A DNA stretch of 64,000 bases from Paenibacillus montanisoli (GTDB taxonomy: Bacteria; Bacillota; Bacilli; Paenibacillales; Paenibacillaceae): NCBI RefSeq assembly GCF_003268025.1, contig NZ_QLUW01000001.1, positions 1,178,001 to 1,242,000 of the forward strand, given 5' to 3'. Shown piece by piece: positions 27,824 through 37,385 of this stretch (positions within the stretch are counted from its first letter, which is position 1; each line of letters begins with the position of its first letter). A program made the translations under genes and the position numbers. The notes beneath the pieces were generated by a model. It was not told the DNA's origin. It saw only the letters and a program-made list of their open reading frames with translations, and made no database searches.

Positions 27824-29050
27824 ATGAGAAGAATGCTGGTACACAAACAGAGGGATTGGCTGCAAGTCGCCGTCGTGGACAACAACCGCCTCCACGAATA
27901 TTACATGGAGAAGACCGAAGACGGCGGTCTGCTCGTCGGAAGCTTCTACAAAGGGAAGGTCGTCAACGTGCTTCCGGGCATGCAGGCGGCTTTCGTTGAC
28001 ATTGGGCTCCCCAAAAACGCGTTCCTGTACATCGACGATGTGCTGCATCCTCACCTGGAACGGCAAACGAAGGAGAAGCCTTCAATCAATCAGCTGCTAA
28101 GCCCCGGGCAAGAACTGATCGTACAAGTGATGAAAGAACCGTTGGGCGGCAAGGGCGCGCGCGTGACGACGCATTTTTCGCTGCCTGGCAGGTTTCTTGT
28201 CTATATGCCTTCCGCGGATTATATTGGCATATCCAAAAAAGTGGCGGGCGAAGCCGAGCGCTCCCGCTTGCGCATGATCGGCGAGGGGATCCGGCTGCCC
28301 GGCGAAGGCGTGATTCTCCGGACCGCCGCTATAGGCGAGTGCAGCGATGCGCTTCAGGGCGATGTTCAGTTTCTGCGCGAGCTCTGGCAGGGCATTCAAG
28401 CCCGCGGCATAACCGCTGCCGCCCCGGCTCTTCTTCACCGCGAGGCCGATCTCGTGCACCGGCTCGTCCGGGATTTGCTGACGGTCGAAATGGACGAGGT
28501 ATGGATCGACGACCGAACCGCCTATGCCAAGACAGAAGCGCTCATGAAGCAGATGGCGCCAGCGATGATACCGCGGCTGCGGCTGTACGAGAAGCAGGGG
28601 CAAGTCTCGCTTTTCCAGCAATACCGAATTAACGAACAGCTGCATGACGCGTTTGTACGGCGCGTCCGATTAGGCTGCGGCGGCGACTTGGTCTGGGATC
28701 AGACGGAAGCGCTGACCGTCATCGATGTCAATACCGGCAAATACGTCGGTACGCGAGATTTGGAAGATACGGTCTTCCGCACGAATCTGGAGGCGGCGGA
28801 GCAAATCGCCCGGCTATTGAGGATAAAGGATGTCGGCGGCATCATTATCGTCGATTTCATCGATATGGAGAAGGAAGAGCACCGCGATCAAGTCATGCAA
28901 CTGCTGGAGAGGCTCGTGCGCCAAGACCGGACGAAATGCCAGGTCGTCGGTTGGACAAGGCTTGGCTTGCTTGAAATTACGAGGAAGAAGGTCCGGGAGC
29001 AGGCCGTATCGCCGATCTTGCAGTCTGGCGGCACCTCAGGGCGGGTTTAA
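27824..29050 (+). CDS. Ribonuclease G/E family protein
   Basis: A 408-residue endoribonuclease of the Rng/Rne family, 5'-monophosphate-sensing and magnesium dependent. An S1-like domain lies at about 38-110 (YKGKVVNVLPGMQAAFVDIG, KNAFLYIDDV), then the RNase H-like part and the metal-binding segment LTVIDVNTGKYVG (about 298-310), followed by IIIVDFIDM. It lacks the long C-terminal degradosome scaffold of E. coli RNase E, so it resembles RNase G or Bacillus-type short forms. Preceded by AGGAGG. Many Firmicutes place it just before rplU as here. Confidence 0.92.
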   Translation: MRRMLVHKQRDWLQVAVVDNNRLHEYYMEKTEDGGLLVGSFYKGKVVNVLPGMQAAFVDIGLPKNAFLYIDDVLHPHLERQTKEKPSINQLLSPGQELIVQVMKEPLGGKGARVTTHFSLPGRFLVYMPSADYIGISKKVAGEAERSRLRMIGEGIRLPGEGVILRTAAIGECSDALQGDVQFLRELWQGIQARGITAAAPALLHREADLVHRLVRDLLTVEMDEVWIDDRTAYAKTEALMKQMAPAMIPRLRLYEKQGQVSLFQQYRINEQLHDAFVRRVRLGCGGDLVWDQTEALTVIDVNTGKYVGTRDLEDTVFRTNLEAAEQIARLLRIKDVGGIIIVDFIDMEKEEHRDQVMQLLERLVRQDRTKCQVVGWTRLGLLEITRKKVREQAVSPILQSGGTSGRV

Positions 29051-29103
29051 AGCGATTTTCACGATTTTGCAAAAACTAATTTACTTTAGGCGATTATCTG
29101 TGT

Positions 29104-29235
29104 TATTATATTATGGTGTCTGCAGATGAAATACGCTGCGTCATATACCGCGCAGAACAGGTCCTTAAGCTTGGCTAGAGCTTGTCTCGGCCGCACCTGC
29201 ATCAGGCGAGTCTTCGATATAAGGAGGTGCAACAA
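29104..29235 (+). promoter_or_regulatory. Promoter and L21-type leader of rplU-prp-rpmA
   Basis: An AT-rich -10-like stretch TATTATATTATG at 29104-29115 is followed by about 120 nt of non-coding, hairpin-rich sequence (for example CTGC..GCAG around 29130-29155 and AAGCT..AGCTT near 29166-29183) ending in AAGGAGGTG. This is where Firmicutes carry the L21 leader, thought to be bound by L21 for feedback. I judge it by position and general structure, not by a covariance match. Confidence 0.5.
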
Positions 29236-29547
29236 ATGTTTGCGATTATTGAAACTGGTGGAAAGCAATACAAGGTTCAAGAAGGCGACGTTCTTTACAT
29301 TGAGAAGCTTGAGGCTGCTGAAGGTACAGAAGTGACTTTCGACCGCGTATTGGCTGTTTCCAAAGGCGAAGAGCTCGTAACTGGCGCTCCGGTTGTTTCC
29401 GGCGCTACTGTAACGGCTACAGTTGAGAAACACGGCAAAGGTCAAAAAATCATCGTTTATAAATACAAAGCGAAGAAAAACTACCGCCGTAAGCAAGGTC
29501 ACCGTCAACCGTACTCCAAAGTAACGATTGGCAAGATCCAAGCTTAA
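29236..29547 (+). CDS. rplU: 50S ribosomal protein L21
   Basis: A 103-residue ribosomal protein beginning [18 protein letters not shown], with the C-terminal [20 protein letters not shown] signature that binds 23S rRNA. ATG 29236 follows AAGGAGGTG. First gene of the rplU-prp-rpmA unit. Confidence 0.98.
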   Translation: MFAIIETGGKQYKVQEGDVLYIEKLEAAEGTEVTFDRVLAVSKGEELVTGAPVVSGATVTATVEKHGKGQKIIVYKYKAKKNYRRKQGHRQPYSKVTIGKIQA

Positions 29548-29558
29548 GAGGTCTCTCA

Positions 29559-29900
29559 ATGATTACGGTCACCATTGAACGGCAATCCGCCGTTGATCTT
29601 CGGATCGTATCGTTTGCAATCGAAGGACATGCCAAGTTCGCCAAGCCGGGCAAAGACATTGTCTGTGCCGGTGTATCGGCCGTTTCGGTCGGTACGGTGA
29701 ACGCCATCGAAGAACTGGCGGGACTCGTGCTTCCGGCTTCGATGAAGAGCGGCTGGCTCCGGTCGGATATTCCGACGACGGCTGATGCGGTCTCTAACGA
29801 GAAAGCGCAGCTGCTGCTGGAAGGCATGATCGTGCAGCTTAACTCGATTGCAGCCTCGTACGGGAAGTTTGTGCAGCTTCGTCAACAATTTCGGGAATAA
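29559..29900 (+). CDS. prp: Ribosomal-processing cysteine protease Prp
   Basis: Removes the N-terminal extension of L27 before it enters the ribosome, as shown in Firmicutes such as Staphylococcus aureus. The 113-residue protein has the catalytic His24 (IEGHAKFA) and Cys36 (DIVCAGVSA). It sits between rplU and rpmA, and the L27 encoded next does carry the cleavable leader, so enzyme and substrate agree. Confidence 0.95.
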   Translation: MITVTIERQSAVDLRIVSFAIEGHAKFAKPGKDIVCAGVSAVSVGTVNAIEELAGLVLPASMKSGWLRSDIPTTADAVSNEKAQLLLEGMIVQLNSIAASYGKFVQLRQQFRE

Positions 29901-29913
29901 GGAGGGAACATCC

Positions 29914-30219
29914 ATGTTGAAACTGAATCTTCAGCTCTTCGCTTCGAAGAAAGGTGTAGGTTCCACAAAGAACGGACGCGACAGCCAAGCGAAACGTCTC
30001 GGCGCTAAACGCGCTGACGGCCAAACCGTATCGGCTGGCAGCATCTTGGTTCGTCAACGCGGAACGAAAGTTCACCCGGGCAACAACGTTGGCATCGGTA
30101 AAGACGACACTCTTTTCGCGAAAGTGGAAGGCGTCGTGAAGTTTGAGCGTTGGGGTCGCGACCGCAAGAAAGTTAGCGTATACCCAGTCGCAGCTGCTCC
30201 GGTAGCGGCAGCGGAATAA
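29914..30219 (+). CDS. rpmA: 50S ribosomal protein L27 (with Prp-cleaved leader)
   Basis: 101 residues. The N-terminal [10 protein letters not shown] is the Firmicute-type extension with Prp motif, to be cut after Ala10 so that SKKGVGST becomes the mature N-terminus near the peptidyl transferase centre. The ATG at 29914 follows AAGGAGGG; the upstream ATG at 29848 lies in prp and is not used. Confidence 0.98.
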   Translation: MLKLNLQLFASKKGVGSTKNGRDSQAKRLGAKRADGQTVSAGSILVRQRGTKVHPGNNVGIGKDDTLFAKVEGVVKFERWGRDRKKVSVYPVAAAPVAAAE

Positions 30220-30225
30220 GGAATC

Positions 30226-30254
30226 AACCCGGTCTGTGAGCAGGCCGGGTTTTC
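30226..30254 (+). terminator. Intrinsic terminator after rpmA
   Basis: AACCCGGTCTG (30226-30236) pairs with CAGGCCGGGTT (30241-30251), followed by a T-rich stretch. Confidence 0.8.
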
Positions 30255-30307
30255 TTATTTTTTTCTAAAACAATTCTAGCTGGCAAGATGATCTTTCCAC
30301 GTACTCG

Positions 30308-30316
30308 TGATATACT
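30308..30316 (+). promoter_or_regulatory. Extended -10 promoter of spo0B
   Basis: TGATATACT gives TG-n-TATACT, 46 bases before the spo0B start; no clear -35. Confidence 0.4.
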
Positions 30317-30361
30317 GTTAGGGCTAGGGAAGGAAAGAATAGGAAAGTAGGCTCGGTTCTC

Positions 30362-31099
30362 ATGAATCGCATCGGAATGACCAAATTTTTCGCGGCGGCG
30401 TCCCTTTTGGTTCCGGCCGCTGCAATTATCATTTGGCCGGAGCAGCTATGGCTGCTGGCTGTGTTTACGGCCTGGGTTGTCCTCGCAGCTGGTATATGGG
30501 TTCACACCGAACGGACAGAACAAGAAGCGCGAATGGCGAGAGCGGTTGCCGCGATGCAGCAGGCGTCGATTCGAACGCTCAATCATCACCGCCACGACTG
30601 GATGAACGACCTGCAGGTGATATTCGGATATATACGGATGGGCAAAACGGATAAGACGATTCAGTACGTGGAACAGATAAGAGAACGAATGTTGGCGGAG
30701 AGCAAGATCGCAAAGCTTGGCATTCCGTCGTTAGTCCAATTTATTCAATCCTTCCGGACGGTCTCGCACTCCCTGATCATTGACGTCGATATTGATGGGG
30801 ATGTCAACTTGGCTGAGATGCCGCTTGACGGGGAGCTGGCCGCGGAATCGATCGTCGGCATCATTAACGCGTACCGCTTTGCCGTGCGTCCGGGGGTTGG
30901 CGACGCTGACCGGCTCGTGATTCGCATTTCACGGGACGAGCATAAGCTGAGCGTGTCGTTCCACTGTGAAGGCCAGATCAGCGAATTGGACGATTGGAAG
31001 ATGAAATGCAAGCGGGCGCTGCATAATTCGCCGCTGAAGCTGGCGGAGAACGGCCTGCAAAATGCAAATGTGAGGCTGCAAGCGCAGCTTGGGAAATAA
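30362..31099 (+). CDS. spo0B: Spo0B-type sporulation phosphotransferase with membrane anchor
   Basis: In the sporulation phosphorelay Spo0B passes phosphate from Spo0F to Spo0A. This 245-residue protein has the Spo0B alpha-helical hairpin with phosphoacceptor His78 in HHRHDWMNDLQ, aligning with His30 of the Bacillus protein, and a histidine-kinase-like C-terminal domain (about 135-245) lacking ATP-binding motifs that I can see. Unlike the 192-residue soluble Bacillus protein it has two N-terminal hydrophobic segments (about 8-25 and 28-47). The genes before and after (rpmA, obg) match the Bacillus locus. Confidence 0.88.
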   Translation: MNRIGMTKFFAAASLLVPAAAIIIWPEQLWLLAVFTAWVVLAAGIWVHTERTEQEARMARAVAAMQQASIRTLNHHRHDWMNDLQVIFGYIRMGKTDKTIQYVEQIRERMLAESKIAKLGIPSLVQFIQSFRTVSHSLIIDVDIDGDVNLAEMPLDGELAAESIVGIINAYRFAVRPGVGDADRLVIRISRDEHKLSVSFHCEGQISELDDWKMKCKRALHNSPLKLAENGLQNANVRLQAQLGK

Positions 31100-31114
31100 A
31101 CGGAGGCTTAGGCA

Positions 31115-32440
31115 ATGTTTGTCGATAAAGCAAAAATATTTGTTAAGGGCGGCGACGGCGGGAACGGGATCGTTTCCTACCGCCGCGAAAAGTATGTACC
31201 GAACGGAGGGCCGGCCGGCGGCGACGGCGGCAAAGGCGGCGATGTGATCTTCCGCGTGGACGAAGGGCTTCGCACGTTAATGGATTTCCGCTACCAGCGC
31301 CACTTCAAGGGCCAGCGCGGCGAGCGCGGCAAAGTGAAAACAATGCACGGCGCTAACGCGGAGGATATGATTGTCCGCATCCCTCCGGGCACGGTCATCA
31401 TTGACGACGAGTCGGATTCGATCATTGCGGATATGACGCAGCACGGCTCGGAAATCATCGTCGCCAAGGGCGGACGCGGCGGACGCGGCAACTGCCGGTT
31501 CGCGAGCGCAAGCAATCCGGCGCCGGATTTTGCCGAGAACGGCGAGGAAGGCGAGGAGCGGTGGATTACGCTCGAGCTGAAAGTCATGGCCGATGTGGGC
31601 CTGGTCGGCTTCCCGAGCGTTGGCAAGTCGACGCTGTTGTCGGTCGTGTCTGCAGCTCAGCCGAAGATCGGCGCTTATCACTTTACGACGCTGACGCCGA
31701 ATCTCGGCGTTGTCGATGTTGGAGACGGACGCAGCTTCGTCATGGCCGACCTGCCCGGACTGATCGAAGGCGCGCATGAAGGCGTAGGGCTAGGCCATGA
31801 TTTTCTGCGGCATGTCGAGCGTACGCGCATTATTTTGCACGTGCTGGATATGTCGGGCTCGGAAGGACGCGACCCGTTCGACGACTGGAAGAAGATCAAT
31901 CAGGAGTTGGAGCTGTACAATTCGATTCTGGCGGAACGACCGCAAATCATCGTGGCCAACAAGATGGACATGCCGGAGGCGGAGGAGCAGCTGGAGCTGT
32001 TCCGCGAACAGCTTGAGGCGGAAGACGAAGTGAAGCACGAGATCGTGCCGATGTCCTCTTTGACCAAAAAAGGCGTGCAGGAGCTGCTGTACAAGGCGGC
32101 GGACTTGCTCGAAACCGTGCCGGATACCCGCTTGATCGAAGAGGTTAAGGACGTGGCGGAACGGAAGGTCTACAAGCTGGAGAAAGAAGAAGACCGCTCC
32201 TTCAAGGTGGGCAAGGAGAACGAAGGCTTCTACGTCGAAAGTCCGTTCATCGAGAAGTTCATGAAGCGGGTCAACCTGAACAATTCGTACGATGCGATCA
32301 TGCGCTTCGCGCGTACGATGCGTCAAATGGGCGTCGATGCCGAGCTTCGCAAAATAGGCGCCAAGGATGGCGATATCGTCCGGATCGGCGAATACACCTT
32401 CGAATTTTTCGAAGGCAGCGATTTTTACTACCACGAATAA
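31115..32440 (+). CDS. obg: Obg family GTPase
   Basis: Essential GTPase for 50S assembly and, in Bacillus, for Spo0A activation. The 441 residues have the glycine-rich Obg fold (1-158, [15 protein letters not shown]), the G domain (about 159-330) with [24 protein letters not shown] and NKMD, and the C-terminal OCT domain (about 350-430). Linked to spo0B with a 15-base gap. Confidence 0.97.
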   Translation: MFVDKAKIFVKGGDGGNGIVSYRREKYVPNGGPAGGDGGKGGDVIFRVDEGLRTLMDFRYQRHFKGQRGERGKVKTMHGANAEDMIVRIPPGTVIIDDESDSIIADMTQHGSEIIVAKGGRGGRGNCRFASASNPAPDFAENGEEGEERWITLELKVMADVGLVGFPSVGKSTLLSVVSAAQPKIGAYHFTTLTPNLGVVDVGDGRSFVMADLPGLIEGAHEGVGLGHDFLRHVERTRIILHVLDMSGSEGRDPFDDWKKINQELELYNSILAERPQIIVANKMDMPEAEEQLELFREQLEAEDEVKHEIVPMSSLTKKGVQELLYKAADLLETVPDTRLIEEVKDVAERKVYKLEKEEDRSFKVGKENEGFYVESPFIEKFMKRVNLNNSYDAIMRFARTMRQMGVDAELRKIGAKDGDIVRIGEYTFEFFEGSDFYYHE

Positions 32441-32457
32441 CGAACGAAATGGACAGA

Positions 32458-32514
32458 GGCTGCTGCGGCGGCGTCAAGCGCAAGAAGCGCGGACGCCCCG
32501 CAGCAGTTTTTTTA
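32458..32514 (+). terminator. Intrinsic terminator after obg
   Basis: CTGCTGCGG...GGCGTC (32460-32475) pairs with GACGCCCCGCAGCAG (32492-32506), then seven T. Confidence 0.9.
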
Positions 32515-32567
32515 TTCTATTGGAGGGCAATTCAGGTATAATAGGGGGTATTGCTTAGCATTGCCTA

Positions 32568-32596
32568 TTGCCGCATTCGTCAATTTTCGTTATAAT
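32568..32596 (+). promoter_or_regulatory. Sigma-A promoter of the ACT-hom-thr-phe unit
   Basis: TTGCCG (32568-32573), 17 bases, TATAAT (32591-32596). A second TATAAT at 32537-32542 has no good -35. Confidence 0.6.
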
Positions 32597-32639
32597 GTCC
32601 TCTATGGAAGAACAAATGTCTTTTATAGGAGGACGGCAA

Positions 32640-33077
32640 GTGGAGGAACGATATTTTGTCGTCCGCGAGGACATGTTGCCGGAAGCGATCTTGAAGACGA
32701 TTCAGGTAAAGGAAATGCTCCGGCGCGGCGAAGCGGCTACCGTCCATGAAGCGACGGAGCGAGTAGGCTTGAGCCGAAGCGCCTTCTATAAATACAAGGA
32801 TGGCGTCTATACGCAAAATCAATTGAACCGGGAGGCGATCGTCACCGTTTCCATGGACCTCGACCATCGTTCGGGCGTCCTGTCCAAGGTGCTGGGCCTT
32901 GTTGCCGACACGGAAGGAAATGTGCTCACGATCCACCAAACCATCCCGCTGCAAGGGCTTGCCAATGTGATCATTTCAGTGGACACGTCGACGATGAATG
33001 GTTCGCTTTCCGAGCTTATCGAAGGCATCCGCAGGCATGACGGCGTACGTAAAGCTGCGATCATCGGGCAAGGATAG
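32640..33077 (+). CDS. pheB: ACT-domain protein PheB (UPF0735)
   Basis: A 145-residue small regulatory protein. The N-terminal part has a helix-turn-helix-like segment (TVHEATERVGLSRSAFYKYKDGV, about 35-58) and the C-terminal half is an ACT domain (about 70-145, IVTVSMDLDHRSGVLSKVL), which usually binds amino acids. In Bacillus pheB lies next to pheA, and here it heads the threonine and phenylalanine genes. GTG 32640 has AGGAGG at the right spacing, so the earlier ATGs are not preferred. Its biochemical role is not established. Confidence 0.85.
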   Translation: MEERYFVVREDMLPEAILKTIQVKEMLRRGEAATVHEATERVGLSRSAFYKYKDGVYTQNQLNREAIVTVSMDLDHRSGVLSKVLGLVADTEGNVLTIHQTIPLQGLANVIISVDTSTMNGSLSELIEGIRRHDGVRKAAIIGQG

Positions 33078-33106
33078 AGACATTCAAACTGGAGGAAAAC
33101 AGAACA

Positions 33107-34393
33107 ATGAAACCAATTAAAGTAGGTTTGCTCGGCCTAGGGACAGTCGGTACGGGCGTTGTCCGCATCGTGGAAGGCCATCAATCCGATTTGGAGAGTC
33201 AAGTCGGCTCGCCGATCGTGATCGAGAAAGTACTCGTTCAAAATAAAAGCAAGACGCGTTCCATCAGCATCGCACCTGACAAGCTGACGGAAGACGTTTG
33301 GGAAATCATCTATAATCCGGATATCGATGTCATCGTAGAGGTTATGGGCGGCATTGAGCTGACGAAGAATTACATTCTTGAAGCGCTGTCCCGAGGGAAA
33401 CATATCGTTACGGCCAACAAGGATCTTATGGCGCTGCACGGCCCGGAGATTTTGGCGAAGGCGCAGGAGAACGGCTGCGATGTGCTGTATGAAGCGAGCG
33501 TTGCCGGCGGCATCCCCATCATTCGCACGCTGATCGAAGGCTTCTCGTCCGACCGCATTACGAAAATTATGGGGATCGTAAACGGCACGACGAACTATAT
33601 TCTGACCAAAATGAGCAAGGAAGGCGCGGCCTATGCAGACGTGCTGAAAGAAGCGCAGGAGCTTGGCTATGCCGAAGCGGACCCGACTTCCGACGTCGAG
33701 GGCTTGGACGCGGCCCGCAAAATGACGATCCTCGCCACGCTTGGCTTCAGGGCTAACGTAGCGCTTGAGGATGTCGATGTCAAAGGCATTTCCCGAATCA
33801 GCCGCGAGGATATCCTATATGCAAAACGTTTAGGCTATGAAGTGAAGCTGCTCGGCATCGCCGAGCGTCAGGACGACTATATCAGCGTCAGCGTTCAGCC
33901 GACGATGGTCAAGATCTCTCATCCGATCGCGTCGGTCAATGGCGTATTCAACGCGGTTTATGTTTACGGCGAAGCGGTCGGCGAGACCATGTTCTACGGC
34001 GCCGGCGCAGGCGAGCTGCCGACGGCGACTTCCGTCGTGGCGGACCTTGTCGCAGTCGTGAAGAACCTGAAGCTGGGCGTGAACGGCAAGCAGCAGCAAA
34101 TCGCTTATAAAGAAAAGAAGCTCAAAACCGACGAGCAAATCGCCTCCAAATATTTCATGCTGCTTCATGTCGCGGATCGCGCCGGCGTGCTGGCACGCAT
34201 TACGCAAGCGTTCGCCGAGTATGAGGTAAGCTTGGAATCCGTGCTGCAGCAGCCGAACCCAAGCATTCCGGAAGCGGAAATCATCATCATTACGCATGAT
34301 GCGAATAAAGCAGCCGCACAGAAGGTGCTGAAGGCGCTGGAAAGCATGGACGTCGTCAAAGAGATCAAGAGCGTTTACCGCGTAGAAGGCTAA
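33107..34393 (+). CDS. hom: Homoserine dehydrogenase
   Basis: Reduces aspartate semialdehyde to homoserine for threonine and methionine. The 428 residues have the Rossmann GLGTVGTGVV at the start, the KDLMALHG segment, the catalytic GIVNGTTNYILTKM block (about 160-175), and a C-terminal ACT domain (about 350-428, HVADRAGVLARITQAF) for feedback by threonine. First of hom-thrC-thrB. AACTGGAGG precedes the ATG. Confidence 0.97.
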   Translation: MKPIKVGLLGLGTVGTGVVRIVEGHQSDLESQVGSPIVIEKVLVQNKSKTRSISIAPDKLTEDVWEIIYNPDIDVIVEVMGGIELTKNYILEALSRGKHIVTANKDLMALHGPEILAKAQENGCDVLYEASVAGGIPIIRTLIEGFSSDRITKIMGIVNGTTNYILTKMSKEGAAYADVLKEAQELGYAEADPTSDVEGLDAARKMTILATLGFRANVALEDVDVKGISRISREDILYAKRLGYEVKLLGIAERQDDYISVSVQPTMVKISHPIASVNGVFNAVYVYGEAVGETMFYGAGAGELPTATSVVADLVAVVKNLKLGVNGKQQQIAYKEKKLKTDEQIASKYFMLLHVADRAGVLARITQAFAEYEVSLESVLQQPNPSIPEAEIIIITHDANKAAAQKVLKALESMDVVKEIKSVYRVEG

Positions 34394-34429
34394 TTTTTAT
34401 TTTCACATACAAAGGAGTTCTATCATCCC

Positions 34430-35503
34430 ATGAGATATCTAGGCTTGCTCGAAACGTACAAAGACTATTTGCCGGTAAACGAAAACACGCCGATGCTGAC
34501 GCTGCAAGAAGGCAACACGCCTTTGGTACGCGCTGAAAACTTGTCCGAGGAGCTCGGTCTGAATCTGTTCTTCAAATATGAAGGCCTTAACCCGACAGGT
34601 TCATTTAAGGACCGCGGCATGGTGATGGCCGTTGCGAAAGCGATGGAGGAAGGCAGCACGACAATCATGTGCGCGTCCACAGGCAACACTTCCGCGGCAG
34701 CGGCAGCCTACGCGGCGCGCGGCGGCCTGAACTGCATCGTGTTGATTCCAAACAACAACATTGCGCTTGGCAAGCTGGCTCAAGCGATTATTTACGGGGC
34801 GAAGGTCATCGCGATTAACGGCAACTTCGACCGCGCGCTTGAAATCGTTCGAGACATTACGGCAAAACACCCGATTACGCTCGTGAACTCGGTCAACCCT
34901 TATCGGATCGAAGGCCAGAAGACGGCTGCGTTCGAGGTCGTGGATCAGCTAGGCGGCACGGCGCCCGATTATTTGGCGATTCCGGTCGGCAACGCGGGCA
35001 ACATTTCGGCATATTGGAAAGGCTTCAAGGAGATGCATGAGCGCGGTAGGATCAGCTCGCTGCCGAAAATGGTCGGCTTTGAAGCGGAAGGCGCCATGGC
35101 GATCGTGAAAGGCGAGCCTATTGCAGAGCCTGAGACGATCGCAACGGCGATTCGGATCGGCAATCCGGCAAGCTGGAAGACGGCAGTGGCCGCAGCGGAG
35201 GAATCGAACGGCCAGATCAACTACGTTACGGATGAAGAAATTCTTCATGCGTACAAGCTGATCGCCAGCCGCGAAGGGATTTTCGCGGAGCCGGCTTCGG
35301 CGGCGTCTATCGCCGGCGTGCTCAAGCTGAAACGCGAAGGCGCGTTCAAGGGCGGCGAAACGGTCGTCTGCGTCTTGACCGGACATGGTTTGAAAGACCC
35401 TAATATCGCCATTAAGAGCGTACAAGCGGAGCCGATCGTCGTTGACGATACCGAGGAAGCCGTTATGAACGCGATCCGTGAGCTCGAAGGTGCGGTAAAA
35501 TGA
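34430..35503 (+). CDS. thrC: Threonine synthase
   Basis: PLP enzyme turning O-phosphohomoserine into threonine. The 357 residues have Lys60 in [10 protein letters not shown] as the PLP lysine and [15 protein letters not shown]. It overlaps thrB by 4 bases (ATGA), so the kinase that makes its substrate is translated from the same message. Confidence 0.97.
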   Translation: MRYLGLLETYKDYLPVNENTPMLTLQEGNTPLVRAENLSEELGLNLFFKYEGLNPTGSFKDRGMVMAVAKAMEEGSTTIMCASTGNTSAAAAAYAARGGLNCIVLIPNNNIALGKLAQAIIYGAKVIAINGNFDRALEIVRDITAKHPITLVNSVNPYRIEGQKTAAFEVVDQLGGTAPDYLAIPVGNAGNISAYWKGFKEMHERGRISSLPKMVGFEAEGAMAIVKGEPIAEPETIATAIRIGNPASWKTAVAAAEESNGQINYVTDEEILHAYKLIASREGIFAEPASAASIAGVLKLKREGAFKGGETVVCVLTGHGLKDPNIAIKSVQAEPIVVDDTEEAVMNAIRELEGAVK

Positions 35504-36477
35504 TGCATCGCCGGGTAATGGTAAAGGTGCCGGCCAGCACGGCGAACCTCGGGCCTGGCTTCGATACGCTTGGCATGGCGCTGTCTCTATATACATGGAT
35601 CGAAATGTCGGTTTCGAGCGACGGCATCACCTCATTTGATTTGTACGGAGACGGGATGGAAGGAATTCCGACCGATAAATCCAATTTGATTTACACCGTG
35701 GCGCAGCAGGTGTTTGAGGCGGCTGGCGTCCAGGTGCCGGAGCTGCACGTCGCGATGTACAGCGATATTCCGCTGACGCGCGGACTGGGCAGCAGCGCTT
35801 CCGCAATTGTCGCGGCGTTAGTCGCGGCTAATGCGCTGATCGGCAGTCCGCTCAGCGAAGACAAGCTGTTCCAGATGGCCAGCGAGCTGGAAGGCCATCC
35901 GGACAACGTCAGCGCTTCGCTCTTCGGCGGTATCGTCGTAGCGGCTTGGGACGGACAGCGCGCGGAGAAGGTCAGGATCGAGCCTCACGCCGATTTGGAC
36001 GTGCTCGTCGCGATTCCGTCGTTCCAGCTGGCGACGGAGAAAGCGCGGAATGCGCTGCCAACGCAAATTACGATGAAAGACGCTGTCTTTAATGTAGCGA
36101 GCAGCTCCTTGCTGGTGGCCGCATTTGCAAGCGGCAATCTGGAGCTGATCCGGTTTGCGATGCGGGATCGGCTGCATCAGCCATACCGCGCGGCGTTAAT
36201 CCCGGGAATGGCCGAAATCTTGGAGCAAGCGACAGGGCGCGGAGCGCTGGGCGTTGCGTTGAGCGGAGCGGGACCGACGCTTCTGACGCTCGTTGACCGG
36301 AACAGCCCGCGCAAGGCGGAGCTGGAATCTTTTCTGATCCATACGCTTAAGGATCACGGCATCCATGCGGAAACAATGTGGCTGAAGCCATGCGTGCATG
36401 GGCCGGAGATCACCGTGAGCGAAGGTCAGCAGGCACAATCGTTCATGGAACGGATTAAAGGAGAAGTCAGGGCATGA
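35500..36477 (+). CDS. thrB: Homoserine kinase
   Basis: GHMP kinase phosphorylating homoserine. The 325 residues show [16 protein letters not shown] at the N-terminus, the ATP-binding [15 protein letters not shown] (about 88-104) and the C-terminal [12 protein letters not shown] motif. Overlaps thrC upstream and pheA downstream by 4 bases each. Confidence 0.97.
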   Translation: MMHRRVMVKVPASTANLGPGFDTLGMALSLYTWIEMSVSSDGITSFDLYGDGMEGIPTDKSNLIYTVAQQVFEAAGVQVPELHVAMYSDIPLTRGLGSSASAIVAALVAANALIGSPLSEDKLFQMASELEGHPDNVSASLFGGIVVAAWDGQRAEKVRIEPHADLDVLVAIPSFQLATEKARNALPTQITMKDAVFNVASSSLLVAAFASGNLELIRFAMRDRLHQPYRAALIPGMAEILEQATGRGALGVALSGAGPTLLTLVDRNSPRKAELESFLIHTLKDHGIHAETMWLKPCVHGPEITVSEGQQAQSFMERIKGEVRA

Positions 36478-37355
36478 TAAGCGTAGCGTGTTTAACGAAG
36501 GGCTCGACATCCGACGAAGCGGCACGATATTTATTGAACGGCCATGGCGCCGACATTCATTATTCGTATCATCGCCTGATCGCCGATGTGTTTCTTTCGA
36601 CGGCGGAAGGCAAAACGGCCTATTCCATCATTCCAATCGAGAATACCATCGACGGCTCCGTAAGCTTACATACCGATTGGCTCGTAGACGAAGTTAACCT
36701 GCCGATTCAAGCCGAGTGGGTCTATCCTTCCATTCAAAACTTAATCGGCGATGTGGACGAGCTAACGGAAGGCGGGGAGCTGGCGTACAGCAAAATCGTG
36801 AAGGTGATGAGTCATCCTGTCGCGATGGCGCAGTGTACGCAATATTTGAAACAGCATCTCCCGCATGCGGAGCTGGAGCATGTCAGCAGCACAGCAGAGG
36901 CCGTGCGGATCGTCAAAGACAATCCGGGCAGGGGCTGGGCTGCGATCGGGCAAGTATCCGCCGCCGCGGACAATGAGTTGACGGTACTCGAGTCGGCCGT
37001 TACCGATCACGATAACAATTTCACCCGGTTTCTGCTGGTAGGCCAGGAGCCGTTCACGCTTCGTGAATCGCAGAAGCATAAGACGAGCATACTCATTACG
37101 CTGCCGGAGGATTATCCGGGTGCGCTGCATCAAGTGCTTTCCGCGTTTTCGTGGCGCCGGATCAACCTGTCCCGGATTGAGTCGCGGCCAACGAAGAAGA
37201 AGCTGGGCAATTATTATTTTCTGATCGACATCGAAATGTCGATGGACACGATCCTGCTCCCGTCCGCTATCGCCGAGATCGAAGCGATCGGCTGCCAGGT
37301 TCGCGTTCTGGGAAGCTATCCGAGTTTTAAATATAGTTCGCCGGAGCAGTTGTAA
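36474..37355 (+). CDS. pheA: Prephenate dehydratase
   Basis: Converts prephenate to phenylpyruvate for phenylalanine. The 293 residues have IPIENTIDGSV (53-63), the catalytic TRF at 184-186 (NNFTRFLLVG), and a C-terminal ACT domain (about 200-285) with the phenylalanine-binding ESRPTKK. Coupled to thrB by ATGA overlap. Confidence 0.96.
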   Translation: MISVACLTKGSTSDEAARYLLNGHGADIHYSYHRLIADVFLSTAEGKTAYSIIPIENTIDGSVSLHTDWLVDEVNLPIQAEWVYPSIQNLIGDVDELTEGGELAYSKIVKVMSHPVAMAQCTQYLKQHLPHAELEHVSSTAEAVRIVKDNPGRGWAAIGQVSAAADNELTVLESAVTDHDNNFTRFLLVGQEPFTLRESQKHKTSILITLPEDYPGALHQVLSAFSWRRINLSRIESRPTKKKLGNYYFLIDIEMSMDTILLPSAIAEIEAIGCQVRVLGSYPSFKYSSPEQL

Positions 37356-37385
37356 CTCAATTCTCGCGGAGGTGCGCATATAGTC

